DNA from: DASZHA01 sp035938265
GTDB taxonomy: Bacteria; Chloroflexota; Dormibacteria; DASZGP01
Reading direction: 5' to 3'
NCBI GenBank assembly: GCA_035938265.1
Contig: DASZHA010000032.1
Location: 1-23,986 of the forward strand
Length of the DNA: 23,986 bases
Positions 14,506-21,890 of the stretch are shown piece by piece. Positions within the stretch are counted from its first letter, which is position 1. Every line of letters starts with the position of its first letter. The position numbers and the translations under genes were made by a program. Under the pieces are notes generated by a model, which saw nothing but the letters and a program-made list of their open reading frames with translations, searched no databases and was not told the DNA's origin.

Positions 14506-15237
14506 ATGGGACTCAGCGGGATCGCGGTGGCGTCACACGGGTTGAGGTACTACCTCGACCAGGTCCCTGGCGGGCAAGCGATCACCCAGCAGATCTACGC
14601 CCACAAGGCAATTGCGGTATTCGGCGTGATCGCCTTGGAGGAGGTGGGGATCCCGGTCCCCCTCCCCGGCGACGCGTTCATCGCCTTTGCCGGCCACCTG
14701 GTGGCGCGCCGTTCGCTGGACCCGGTGTCCGCCTTCCTGGCGGTGGTCCTGGGGGCAATGATCGGCTCCAGCGTCCTGTACTGGCTGGCCCGCATCTACG
14801 GGAAGCCGTTCGTCAAGCGATACGGCCCCTACATGCACGTCAAGCAGTCGCGGATCGACAGGCTGGAGCGCTGGTTCAAGCGTTGGGGTCCGCTGGCGGT
14901 GATCATTGGGCGCCACGTCCCCGGGTTCCGGATCGTGCTCTCGGTGTGCGCCGGGCTCTTCGGCGTCAGCTACCCGGTGTTCGTCAGCTCGGTGGCGGTG
15001 TCCGCCAGCCTCTGGGCAGGCATGTTCCTGGTCATCGGCTTCTTCCTCAGCCGCCAGATCGGCCCATACATGGACATCACACCCCTGCACCTCCTGCCCA
15101 GCACCGTCGTCATCAGCAGCAGCATCATCTACGCGCTCATCGTCAAGCGTCGCGCGACCCGGGCCGAGGCCCTCGCCGACGCGCCACTGGTGGTCGGCGA
15201 AGCCTCGCTGGGCGCCACCAGCCGGGCCCCCTTCTAA
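14506..15237 (+). CDS. DedA-family membrane protein
   Basis: A 243-residue DedA/SNARE-associated-type membrane protein. Visible family marks are the re-entrant EEVGIPVPLPGDAFIAFAGHL (about 46-66), the GAMIGSSVLYWLARIYGK segment (about 83-100), and the conserved helix-loop FKRWGPLAVIIGRHVPGFRIVLSVCAGLFGVSYPVF with Arg in GRHVPGFR. DedA proteins move or flip phospholipids such as undecaprenyl phosphate or phosphatidylethanolamine between leaflets, coupled to proton motive force. ATG 14506 was preferred over GTG 14500, since AGG at 14498-14500 is then 5 nt away. About 35 residues after the last TM form a hydrophilic Ala-rich cytoplasmic tail. It seems to be transcribed on its own, with the unknown coiled-coil gene starting 70 bp later. 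Confidence 0.9.
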   Translation: MGLSGIAVASHGLRYYLDQVPGGQAITQQIYAHKAIAVFGVIALEEVGIPVPLPGDAFIAFAGHLVARRSLDPVSAFLAVVLGAMIGSSVLYWLARIYGKPFVKRYGPYMHVKQSRIDRLERWFKRWGPLAVIIGRHVPGFRIVLSVCAGLFGVSYPVFVSSVAVSASLWAGMFLVIGFFLSRQIGPYMDITPLHLLPSTVVISSSIIYALIVKRRATRAEALADAPLVVGEASLGATSRAPF

Positions 15238-15307
15238 ACCGCAGGCCGGCCCGCTGACCTCCTCGCCGCCGCCCTCGGATTGGGGCGAACGCGAAACCAG
15301 CGACCTG

Positions 15308-15790
15308 ATGTCCGAGATGGAGCGGCTGGAGAAGGCCGCCGTACCCCTCCGGGTTGAGCTCGACCGGCTCCGAAAGGAGGCTGACCTGGTCCGCAGCGAG
15401 CTCCGGCGCCGGGAGCGGGCAGAGCGGCTGCGCCAGCGACAGGAGGCCCGGGCGGAGATGGCCACGGGCGAGGTGCCGAGCCTCGAAGACGCGATCTCAG
15501 GCGCGGCCGCCGGCTTCGACGACGCGGTCCTCGACGACCTCCGCTTCCTCCGTGAGAGCGCCACCGAGGTCCGCCTGGGGTACGCCTCGGCGTCACACCA
15601 GAGCCTCAGCTTCACCGACGGCGCCGCCACCGAGGAGGCCTTCGACGTCGGCACCGCCCGCGAGCTCTGGAAGCGCGGCTGGGAGTGGGGCACCCCTGCC
15701 GCACCCGGGGTCCGGGTCTACCCGGTGGGCAGCCGGGCGGAGCGGGTGGTGCCCGCGGCCGAGGTCCACGTCGAGCCCCGCCCGGCCTGA
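15308..15790 (+). CDS. Coiled-coil protein of unknown function
   Basis: I do not recognise this 160-residue protein. Residues 1-55 (MSEMERLEKAAVPLRVELDRLRKEADLVRSELRRRERAERLRQRQ...) are strongly charged and heptad-like, so probably a coiled coil. Residues 60-85 are acidic (PSLEDAISGAAAGFDDAVLDDLRFL), and the last 70 residues look like a small beta-containing domain with WKRGWEWGTPAAPGVRVYPVGSRAERVV. The frame is open further upstream, through the DedA gene, but no ATG/GTG closer to that stop is better; ATG 15308 lacks a good ribosome site, so the start is uncertain (15317 is an alternative). Codon third-position GC is the same as for its neighbours. It probably is a lineage-specific gene. Confidence 0.6.
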   Translation: MSEMERLEKAAVPLRVELDRLRKEADLVRSELRRRERAERLRQRQEARAEMATGEVPSLEDAISGAAAGFDDAVLDDLRFLRESATEVRLGYASASHQSLSFTDGAATEEAFDVGTARELWKRGWEWGTPAAPGVRVYPVGSRAERVVPAAEVHVEPRPA

Positions 15791-15824
15791 CCGCCGCCGG
15801 CATCGCCTCCCGCTCGGGTTGGGA

Positions 15825-15830
15825 TAGAAT
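15825..15830 (+). promoter_or_regulatory. -10 box TAGAAT before DUF4395 gene
   Basis: TAGAATCC at 15825-15832 also occurs in front of rnpB (23851-23858). It would start transcription near 15837, giving a leader of about 36 nt with AAGGAGG. No clear -35. Confidence 0.38.
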
Positions 15831-15872
15831 CCCTAGCAGATTAGTCGGGTATTGTCCGGAAGGAGGTTCGGC

Positions 15873-16328
15873 ATGGCTGTCCAGGCATTCGACCGCACCG
15901 TCCTCAAGGTGGGCCAGGTGTTCATCATCGGCGTCAACGTGGTCGCCTTTACGCTGGGGTTCGTGCTCCAGGTGAACTACGCCTGGCTGCTGGTGCCGTT
16001 GGTGGGTGTGATCATGGCCCTGGGCGTGGTCAACCCCCAGCTCAACCTCTTCCGGCAGTTCTACCTGCGGGTGCTCAAGCCCAGCGGCATAGTCAAGCCC
16101 AACGTCGCCCAGGAGGACCCGACTCCCCACCAGTTCGCCCAGGGCGTGGGCGCCAGCTTCCTCGGGTTCAGCACCGTCGCCTTCCTGCTGGGCGCCACCG
16201 GGGCCGGCTGGGTCCTGGCCTGGATCGTCATCGTCCTGGCCTTCGTCAACTTCGCCTTCGACTTCTGCGTCGGCTGCCAGGTCTACTTCCAGCTCGACCG
16301 CATGCACCTCCTGCCCCGCCGGGGGTAG
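15873..16328 (+). CDS. DUF4395 membrane protein with CxxC
   Basis: A 151-residue membrane protein of the DUF4395 type with four TM helices (about 16-32, 37-54, 92-108, 112-130) and a CVGC motif at 132-135 right after the last helix. Basic residues lie at the N terminus (Arg8, Lys12), in the central loop (Arg61, Arg66, Lys69, Lys76) and at the C terminus (RMHLLPRRG), so the positive-inside rule puts both ends and the CxxC in the cytoplasm. ATG 15873 is backed by AAGGAGG (15860-15866), 6 nt away. A membrane-anchored thioredoxin gene follows after 20 bp. The family is often next to thioredoxin-like genes, so a role in thiol-disulfide or sulfur-carrier chemistry at the membrane is likely, but its reaction is unknown. 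Confidence 0.88.
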   Translation: MAVQAFDRTVLKVGQVFIIGVNVVAFTLGFVLQVNYAWLLVPLVGVIMALGVVNPQLNLFRQFYLRVLKPSGIVKPNVAQEDPTPHQFAQGVGASFLGFSTVAFLLGATGAGWVLAWIVIVLAFVNFAFDFCVGCQVYFQLDRMHLLPRRG

Positions 16329-16348
16329 GCGACCCAAGCCCACAAATC

Positions 16349-16753
16349 TTGATCGAGCGCCTCGGGCTCCTCGCCGTCCTCCTCCTCGGGCTGGCCGCGC
16401 TGTTCCTGGCGGTCAAGCTGGCGGCGGTCTACCGACGTGGCAAGCGGGTCAACCGCGTGGTCGACCCCGCCCTGAGCCAGGGGCGGCCCACGGTCCTCTT
16501 TTTCACCGCGGACTATTGCACCGTCTGTCGCTATCGGCAAAAGCCGGCGCTGGACGAGCTCAAGAGCGCCCTCGACGGCGAGCTCCGGGTGGTCGAGGTC
16601 GACGCCCCAGCCGAGGAGCCGCTGGCTCGTCGGTTCGGGGTCCTGACCCTGCCCAGCACTGTGGTGCTTGCCGCCGACGGCCGCGTCTCCGCCGTCAACT
16701 ACGGCTTCGCGCCCAGCGACCAGCTACGCGCCCAGGTGGCCAGCGTCGGCTGA
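16349..16753 (+). CDS. Membrane-anchored thioredoxin-like protein
   Basis: A 134-residue protein with a TM anchor (4-26) and a thioredoxin fold. The active site is CTVC (Cys57-Cys60) in TADYCTVCRY, and the cis-Pro loop is TLPSTVVL (Pro102). The start is TTG at 16349, 20 bp after DUF4395; a ribosome site is not clear, and coupling with the upstream gene is likely. The RRGKR stretch (29-33) directly after the TM helix suggests that the thioredoxin domain faces the cytoplasm, unlike most envelope thioredoxins. CTVC also departs from the usual CGPC and CxxC pairs with Pro before the second Cys, which should shift its redox potential. It probably exchanges electrons with the CVGC of the DUF4395 partner (inference). 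Confidence 0.87.
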   Translation: MIERLGLLAVLLLGLAALFLAVKLAAVYRRGKRVNRVVDPALSQGRPTVLFFTADYCTVCRYRQKPALDELKSALDGELRVVEVDAPAEEPLARRFGVLTLPSTVVLAADGRVSAVNYGFAPSDQLRAQVASVG

Positions 16754-16781
16754 GGCCGCGGGTCCGGGGCCCGGAGCCCCG

Positions 16782-17591
16782 GTGGGAGCGTCATTCAGCA
16801 GCCTGGCGCTGTACCACGCCTGTCCCCTCAAGTACCGCTACCTGGAGGTCGACCATCTCGATGAGCCGGCCACGCCCCCAGAGTGGCGGCGTGCGCCGGC
16901 TTTGATCGCAGAGACGGTGGCGTCCGAGCTCGACCGCCGGCTGGGGGCGGGAGTGCACGCCGCCCTCCTGCGCTGGCAGCGGCGGGTCGACGGCGGGGCA
17001 CCGCCCCGGGCCGCCGACCTGCTGGCCGTGGTGCGGGAGGAGGCCGATGGGCGAGGGCTGGCGGGAAAGGAGTTCGAGGCCGCGATGAACCGGATGGCCG
17101 CGGGCCTGGGCGCCTATGCCGAGGGGCCCTGGCCGAAACGGACAACCCTGTTCCTGGAGCAGGCGGTTCGCCACGTGATCCAGGACACGGACGGGTTCGG
17201 CATTGAGCTCAAGCTGAGGGTCGACCGTGTCGTCCGCTACCAGCGCCGGGTGGCCATCCTTGACTTCAAGACGGTCACGCCGCACGCCTTCGAGATGGCG
17301 ATCGACGAGTGGCAGCTGCGGACCTACGTGATGGCGGCGCCGGAGCTCCTCGGCCTCGACCCGTCGCAGGTGCGGCTGTTCCTAATCGACCTGCGATCGG
17401 GCGCGGAGATCCCGGTCGCCGCGGGCCTGGCCGCACTCGCCGGCGCGCGGCGCGAGCTGCTTCGCGCCGGGAGGGGCATCGTCGGTGGCGCCTTCGGTGT
17501 CGACGGTGTTCCCGCGCGTCCCTGCTGGGCCTGCGGCTTCCGGCTGGCATGCCCGTCGTCGCTGGCGCCCGATCCCCCTCACGCCCACTAG
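16782..17591 (+). CDS. PD-(D/E)XK nuclease, RecB/Cas4-like, with four-Cys Fe-S motif
   Basis: A 269-residue stand-alone nuclease of the RecB/AddB/Cas4 kind. It opens with SFSSLALYHACPLKYRYLEV (Cys14), the form that starts RecB-like nuclease domains. Then come the helix with GVHAALLRW (His59), the core RVDRV (Asp148), ILDFKT (Asp161, Lys163) and the QLRTYVMAA motif (Gln178, Tyr182). At the C terminus lie Cys248, Cys251 and Cys257 in CWACGFRLACP. With Cys14 these make the C...CxxC...C set that holds a 4Fe-4S cluster in AddB and Cas4. No CRISPR array or other cas gene is nearby. GTG 16782 has GGAG (16773-16776) 5 nt upstream. A DNA-end-processing or repair role is likely; the neighbours do not tell which. 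Confidence 0.88.
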   Translation: MGASFSSLALYHACPLKYRYLEVDHLDEPATPPEWRRAPALIAETVASELDRRLGAGVHAALLRWQRRVDGGAPPRAADLLAVVREEADGRGLAGKEFEAAMNRMAAGLGAYAEGPWPKRTTLFLEQAVRHVIQDTDGFGIELKLRVDRVVRYQRRVAILDFKTVTPHAFEMAIDEWQLRTYVMAAPELLGLDPSQVRLFLIDLRSGAEIPVAAGLAALAGARRELLRAGRGIVGGAFGVDGVPARPCWACGFRLACPSSLAPDPPHAH

Positions 17592-17594
17592 ACT
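17589..17594 (+). promoter_or_regulatory. -10 candidate TAGACT before SH3-like gene
   Basis: TAGACT overlaps the stop codon of the nuclease gene and ends 6 nt before ATG 17601, with no Shine-Dalgarno. This fits a leaderless mRNA, but the first three bases are fixed by the stop codon, so chance is a real alternative. Confidence 0.25.
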
Positions 17595-17600
17595 CGGCCC

Positions 17601-17855
17601 ATGCCCCAGTGGGAGATAGTGGAGGAGATGCGGGAGGTGCCACCCGGCAGGGCGGGCACCCTGATCCCATCTTGGAACACCGGCTTCCCGCTGCGATCGG
17701 AGCCCCATGGCGGGCCCACGGGCGGGGTCGTGCGACCGGGTCAGAAGCTCCACGTGCTGGAGGCGCGCGACGGCCACCTGCTCGTGCAGCAGGAGGCCGC
17801 CGGCCTTCATGGCTGGATACCGCGGCACATCGTCGCCCCCTGGCCCGAGCCCTAA
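17601..17855 (+). CDS. Small SH3-like domain protein
   Basis: An 84-residue protein consisting of a single likely bacterial SH3-type beta barrel. The pattern PLRSEPHGGPTGGVVRPGQKLHVLEARDGHLLVQQEAAGLHGWIPRHIV (about 30-78) has the 'R-x-x-P ... G-x-L... hydrophobic ... W-I' form of SH3b repeats. No signal peptide is visible, so it may be cytoplasmic, unlike most cell-wall SH3b domains. Function unknown. It follows the nuclease by 9 bp and converges on the PlsC-like gene with 16 bp between stops, so no terminator stem fits in that gap. Confidence 0.72.
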   Translation: MPQWEIVEEMREVPPGRAGTLIPSWNTGFPLRSEPHGGPTGGVVRPGQKLHVLEARDGHLLVQQEAAGLHGWIPRHIVAPWPEP

Positions 17856-17871
17856 CCCGCCTGACGCGCGT

Positions 17872-18576
17872 TCAGAGGAGGTGAGTCAGGCGCTTCCTCA
17901 GGAGCCGCGGTCCCGCGGGCGCCTCGTACACGGGCAGCAGCGCCGACATCGCCGCCCGGGCTTCAGCCATCACCGTGTCGACGTCTTTGCCCTCGGGTGA
18001 GATCGGGCTGCCGATGATGATCCGGACGGTCTTGCGCAGCCAGAGGTCCTGCGTCCCCGAGAGCGCCACCGGCATCACCGGGACCTGGTTGTCGACGGCG
18101 AAGTGAGCGAAGCCCGAGTGGAAGTCCTGGATCGCGCCCTCCCGGTCGCCGTAGTGCCCTTCAGGAAAGAGCCCGACGGCGCCGCCTCGGCGCAGGCAGA
18201 GGTCGACGTAGTGGTACAGGGTCTGGTCGCCGTGCCGCGCCTGGTCGACCGCGATGTAGCCGCCCACGCTGCGCACCACACGCCATTGGAAACGGTGGGT
18301 GACAAGGCCCTCGGGATTGCCCAGGAAGTGCACCCGGGGGACGACGGGCAGGGCGTAGAGCAGGACGAACGGGTCGAGCCAGTTGAGGTGGTTGGCGATG
18401 GCGATGTAGGCGCCCCCATGCGCACCGACGCGCGGCAGGTTCTCACGACCCTCGACGCGCAGCCGGAACACGGCTCGGAAGATGGGCAGCAGGATGGCTC
18501 GCGCGGCGCGGTACGCGGCCGTCGCCTCGCGCTGTACCGGCAGCAGGTCGGCTGGAGGTAGCCCGGCGGCCGGCAT
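17872..18576 (-). CDS. plsC: 1-acyl-glycerol-3-phosphate acyltransferase-like (PlsC family)
   Basis: A 234-residue LPLAT-family acyltransferase. Block I is NHLNWLD (62-68: the HX4D motif with His63 and Asp68), block II is around GNPEGLVTHRFQWRVVRSVGG (86-106), and block III is LFPEGHYGD (136-144), followed by VPVMPVALSGT. The first ~40 residues include a short hydrophobic segment (AILLPIFRAVFRL) that may attach it to the membrane. The likely reaction is the transfer of an acyl group from acyl-ACP or acyl-CoA to a lysophospholipid or phosphatidic-acid precursor; a different acceptor cannot be excluded, since genomes usually carry several. ATG 18576 lies 6 bp after the stop of the upstream esterase gene, without a visible ribosome site, so coupling is likely. 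Confidence 0.88.
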   Translation of the reverse strand: MPAAGLPPADLLPVQREATAAYRAARAILLPIFRAVFRLRVEGRENLPRVGAHGGAYIAIANHLNWLDPFVLLYALPVVPRVHFLGNPEGLVTHRFQWRVVRSVGGYIAVDQARHGDQTLYHYVDLCLRRGGAVGLFPEGHYGDREGAIQDFHSGFAHFAVDNQVPVMPVALSGTQDLWLRKTVRIIIGSPISPEGKDVDTVMAEARAAMSALLPVYEAPAGPRLLRKRLTHLL

Positions 18577-18582
18577 CGCGGC

Positions 18583-19422
18583 CTAGGTTGCGGCGGTGAG
18601 AGCCTCGCTCCCCGGCGGCGGACCAATCGACGACGCCGCGCCGGCGGCGGCAAGGAAGTGCTCGGCGATCAGCCGGTAGACCTCCTCATGGTCGATGTCC
18701 ACCGACATCGCGTGGCCGCTGCGCTCGAAGAGTCGGACCTCGGCCGAGGGGCCGATGGCCTCGGCGATGAGCGCGGCGTTGGCATACGGCACCACGCCGT
18801 CCCGCTTGCCGTGGAGGAGGAGCGCCGGCACCTGGATCGCAGGTGCCTCCCTGAGGGCCAGCCGGTACAGCGACACCAGGTCGGCGTGCGACTTCAGGGA
18901 CCGCCGGTTGTAGCTGCGCAGCTGCTTCACCGCCTCCTTGTCCCAGAGGTCGACGCTGCTGCGGTCCGGGTAGTGCCAGCGGAGGATGCGCCGGCCCAGG
19001 CTGATCTGCAGCTCCGCCCAGCGGCCCAGGTTCACCAGGGCGGCGGTGGTGGCGACCGCAACCACGTCGGGGTTGCGCGCCGCCAGCAGCAGGCTAAGGG
19101 TGCCGCCCATCGACTGGCCTCCGACGCAGACCACGCGGCATTCGCGCTTGAGGGCGTCGAGCTCCGCCTGGGCGCTGTCGATCCAGTCCTGCCACGAGGT
19201 CAGCTCCAGCTCCTCGGGGGTGCGCCCATGCCCGGCGAGGAGGGCCCCGCGGACCCGGAAGCCGCGACCGGCGAGGTATTCCCCGAGGCCCCGGACCTCC
19301 GGTGGCGTGCCGCAAAAGCCGTGGATCAGGAGGGCGCCGACTTCGCCCGACCCCAGCTGGAAGGCCTCGAGATCGCCGGGCTGCGGCGGATGACTCCAGA
19401 TCTGGTCCTTGACCCGCTCCAT
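18583..19422 (-). CDS. Alpha/beta hydrolase, carboxylesterase/monoacylglycerol-lipase type
   Basis: A 279-residue serine hydrolase of the Est30/monoacylglycerol-lipase kind. The oxyanion motif is HGFCGTP (34-40), the nucleophile is Ser104 in GGQSMGG (101-107), then Asp208 in HGKRDGVVPY and His237 in ERSGHAMSVDIDHEEVY; the last stretch is very typical of Est30-like carboxylesterases. Residues after 258 form a low-complexity tail. ATG 19422 (MERVKDQIW) was chosen because the longer frame upstream is antisense to trpD. TACTAT lies 7 nt before this ATG. The gene is followed after 6 bp by a PlsC-like acyltransferase, so the pair may recycle lysolipids or acylglycerols. It diverges from trpD across 58 bp. 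Confidence 0.9.
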   Translation of the reverse strand: MERVKDQIWSHPPQPGDLEAFQLGSGEVGALLIHGFCGTPPEVRGLGEYLAGRGFRVRGALLAGHGRTPEELELTSWQDWIDSAQAELDALKRECRVVCVGGQSMGGTLSLLLAARNPDVVAVATTAALVNLGRWAELQISLGRRILRWHYPDRSSVDLWDKEAVKQLRSYNRRSLKSHADLVSLYRLALREAPAIQVPALLLHGKRDGVVPYANAALIAEAIGPSAEVRLFERSGHAMSVDIDHEEVYRLIAEHFLAAAGAASSIGPPPGSEALTAAT

Positions 19423-19429
19423 TTCCCGG

Positions 19430-19474
19430 ATAGTATCCCCCCGCCGGGGCGCCTCACCGGGTCTGCTATACAGT
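19430..19474. promoter_or_regulatory. Divergent leaderless-type promoters between esterase and trpD
   Basis: On the minus strand TACTAT (19435 to 19430) ends 7 nt before ATG 19422. On the plus strand TACAGT (19469-19474) ends 6 nt before ATG 19481. Neither start codon has a Shine-Dalgarno, and no convincing -35 boxes are present. The pair suggests that both mRNAs start at or next to their ATG. Confidence 0.42.
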
Positions 19475-19480
19475 CTGGCC

Positions 19481-20503
19481 ATGATCCGCGACGCCATCGC
19501 CCGGCTGATCAACGGCGAGGACCTGGACCGCGCCCAGGCCGAGGCGACGATGGACGACATCATGAACGGCGATGCCACCGAGTCCCAGATCGCCGGCCTG
19601 CTGGTGGCGCTGCGGCTCAAGGGCGAGACCGTCGATGAGATCGTCGGCCTGGTCTCGTCGATGCGCTCCCACGCGCGCACCCTGACCGCGCCCGATGGCG
19701 CCGTCGACACCTGCGGCACCGGCGGGGACGGCGCCGGCACATTCAACATCTCGACCGCCGCCGCCATCGTCGTCCGTGGCGCCGGCGCGCCAGTCGCCAA
19801 GCACGGGAATCGGTCCTCCTCCAGCCTCTGCGGCAGCGCCGACGTGCTCGAGGCGCTGGGGGTGCCGATGTCGCTGACGGCCGACCAGGTCCAGGCCTGC
19901 CTCGACGCCACCGGGATCTGCTTCATGCTGGCGCCCACCTTTCACCCCGCGATGCGGCACGCCGGGGTCCCGCGCAAGGACCTCGGCATCCGGACCGTCT
20001 TCAACATCCTCGGACCCCTGGCCAACCCGGCCATGGTCCGGCGCCAGTCGCTGGGCGTGGCCAGCGCCCAGATGGCGCCCCTGATGGCGAGCGTCCTCAA
20101 GGAGCTGGGCCACGAGCGAGCGCTGGTCTTCTGCGGCAGCGACGGCCTCGACGAGCTGAGCGTGGCCGCGCCCTCCCGGGTCTGGGAGCTGCGCGACGGC
20201 GAGATCCGTGAGTACGACATCGACGGCGCGTCATTGGGCCTGGCGGTGGCCCAGCCGGGCGACCTCAAGGGTGGGGACGCCGCCGCCAACGCGGTCATCC
20301 TCAACGCCATCCTGGACGGCGAGACGGGTTCCCGTCGCGACGTCGTGCTGCTCAACGCCGCCGCCGCCCTGGTGGCCGCGGGTGCGGCCGACGACCTCCC
20401 CCAGGGCATCGAGAAAGCGCGCGCGTCAATCGACAGCGGCGCGGCCCGGCAGGCGCTCGCCGACCTGCGCGACACCGCCCAGTCCCTGGCCTCGGCTCCC
20501 TAG
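19481..20503 (+). CDS. trpD: Anthranilate phosphoribosyltransferase
   Basis: A 340-residue enzyme that joins anthranilate to PRPP in tryptophan synthesis. The PRPP loop CGTGGDGAGTFNIST is at 78-92, followed by VAKHGNRSSSSLCGSADVLEALG (105-127), the anthranilate-side RTVFNILGPLANP (171-183) with the preceding GVPRKDLG, and the metal-binding DGLDE (221-225). The length is normal and all motifs are intact. The start ATG 19481 excludes a longer frame that would overlap the divergent esterase. No other trp gene is in the window; instead a GH1 glycosidase follows after 10 bp on the same strand. This isolated placing suggests that the trp pathway is split in this genome. No leader peptide or attenuator is visible in the 58-bp divergent gap. 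Confidence 0.95.
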   Translation: MIRDAIARLINGEDLDRAQAEATMDDIMNGDATESQIAGLLVALRLKGETVDEIVGLVSSMRSHARTLTAPDGAVDTCGTGGDGAGTFNISTAAAIVVRGAGAPVAKHGNRSSSSLCGSADVLEALGVPMSLTADQVQACLDATGICFMLAPTFHPAMRHAGVPRKDLGIRTVFNILGPLANPAMVRRQSLGVASAQMAPLMASVLKELGHERALVFCGSDGLDELSVAAPSRVWELRDGEIREYDIDGASLGLAVAQPGDLKGGDAAANAVILNAILDGETGSRRDVVLLNAAAALVAAGAADDLPQGIEKARASIDSGAARQALADLRDTAQSLASAP

Positions 20504-20513
20504 TCCAGGCCCC

Positions 20514-21890
20514 GTGACCGAGGACCTGGCATTCCGCTTCCCGGACCGCTTCCTCTGGGGCGCGGCCACTGCCGCCCACCACGTGGAAGGCAACAACGAC
20601 AACTGCGACTGGTGGGAGTGGGAGCTGGAGGGTGGCCATATCAAGGACGGCAGCGTAAGTGGCGCCGCCTGCGAGCACTACACCCGCTACAAGCAGGACT
20701 TCGAGATGCTCCACTCGATGGGCCACAATGCCCACCGCATCTCGATCGAATGGAGCCGGATCGAGCGCTCCCCGGGGGAGATCGACGGCCAGGCGGTGGC
20801 CCACTACCGCGACGTGCTCGAGACCCTGCGCGGGCTCGGCATGACGCCGCTGGTCAGCCTCCACCACTTCACCAGCCCCACCTGGTTCGCCCAGGCGGGC
20901 GGCTTCGAGGCGGACACCTCGGTGCGGGCCTTCCGCCGTTTCGCCCGCCTCTGCGCCCATGAGTACGGCGACCTGGTCGACATCTGGACGACCTTCAACG
21001 AGCCCAACGTCTACGCCTACCAGGGCTACGCCATCGGCGAGTGGCCGCCGCAGAAGCAGGACCTGGGCGCCGCCTCACGGGTCCAACGCAACATGGTCCG
21101 CGCCCACGCCGCGGCCTTCGACGAGCTCAAGTCCGGCCCCCACGGCGGCGATGCCCGGGTCGGTGTCGCTCAGCACATGCGGGTCTTCGCGCCCAGCCGA
21201 CCCTGGCTCCCTCTCGACCGGCTGGCCGCCCGGTTGCCGCATCTCGGCTTCAACCACTGGTTCCTGCGCGCCTGCACCGACGGCTACGCCGGCTTCCCGC
21301 TCGGGTTCCGCGAGCGCATACCCGAGGCGGCGGGCACCATGGACTACGTCGGCCTCAACTACTACAGCCGCGACATGGTCGCCTTCGACCTCACCCGGCC
21401 GACCTCGCTCTTCTCGCACAATTTCGCCAGGCCCGGCGCCGAGCTGTCGGACTTCCAGATGGAGGTCTACCCGGAGGGCATCCACACGGTGTTGCTGGAC
21501 GCCTGGCGGACCTATGGCAAACCGATCTACATCACCGAGAACGGCGTCGCCGACGCAACCGACCGGCTGCGACCGCGGGCGCTGGTGTCGCACCTGGCGG
21601 AATGCGGCAGGGCGATGCTGGACGGCGTCGACCTGCGCGGCTACCTGCACTGGTCGACGATGGACAACTTCGAGTGGGCCGAGGGCTACCGCATGCGCTT
21701 CGGCCTGGTCGAGGTCGACTTCCAGACCCAGGAGCGGATCCCTCGACCCAGCGCCGCGCTCTACAGCCGCCTCATCGCCCAGCAGGGCCTGGTCTGGAGC
21801 GACCTCCAGGACTACTACCCGCGGGCACTACCCTACTTCGTCGGCGCCGGCAGCAGGCTCAGCCGCTCGAGGCGGAGAAGCCCCTCGTAA
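20514..21890 (+). CDS. GH1 beta-glycosidase (beta-glucosidase type)
   Basis: A 458-residue TIM-barrel glycosidase of family GH1 that hydrolyses a beta-linked sugar by the retaining mechanism. It starts with the GH1 opening FPDRFLWGAATAAHHVEG (9-26). The acid/base is Glu163 in FNEPN and the nucleophile is Glu342 in YITENG; also visible are SLHHFTSPTWF, GLNYYSRD and HWSTMDNFEWAEGY (379-392), the last with the usual aglycone/glycone-binding Trp and Glu. No signal peptide, so cytoplasmic. GTG 20514 lies 10 bp after the trpD stop with only a weak AGG before it. The last 19 codons overlap the 3' end of the opposing gene and make an Arg/Ser-rich tail (SRLSRSRRRSPS) not usual in GH1. Confidence 0.93.
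   Translation: MTEDLAFRFPDRFLWGAATAAHHVEGNNDNCDWWEWELEGGHIKDGSVSGAACEHYTRYKQDFEMLHSMGHNAHRISIEWSRIERSPGEIDGQAVAHYRDVLETLRGLGMTPLVSLHHFTSPTWFAQAGGFEADTSVRAFRRFARLCAHEYGDLVDIWTTFNEPNVYAYQGYAIGEWPPQKQDLGAASRVQRNMVRAHAAAFDELKSGPHGGDARVGVAQHMRVFAPSRPWLPLDRLAARLPHLGFNHWFLRACTDGYAGFPLGFRERIPEAAGTMDYVGLNYYSRDMVAFDLTRPTSLFSHNFARPGAELSDFQMEVYPEGIHTVLLDAWRTYGKPIYITENGVADATDRLRPRALVSHLAECGRAMLDGVDLRGYLHWSTMDNFEWAEGYRMRFGLVEVDFQTQERIPRPSAALYSRLIAQQGLVWSDLQDYYPRALPYFVGAGSRLSRSRRRSPS

Noticed and set aside
14533..15693. Minus-strand open frame of 386 codons spanning DedA and the coiled-coil gene
   Set aside because: Antisense to a firm DedA gene, with Arg/Ser- and Asp/Glu-rich low-complexity translation.
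16782..17591. Possible CRISPR-Cas locus because of a Cas4-like protein
   Set aside because: No spaced direct repeats and no other cas gene are present in the window.
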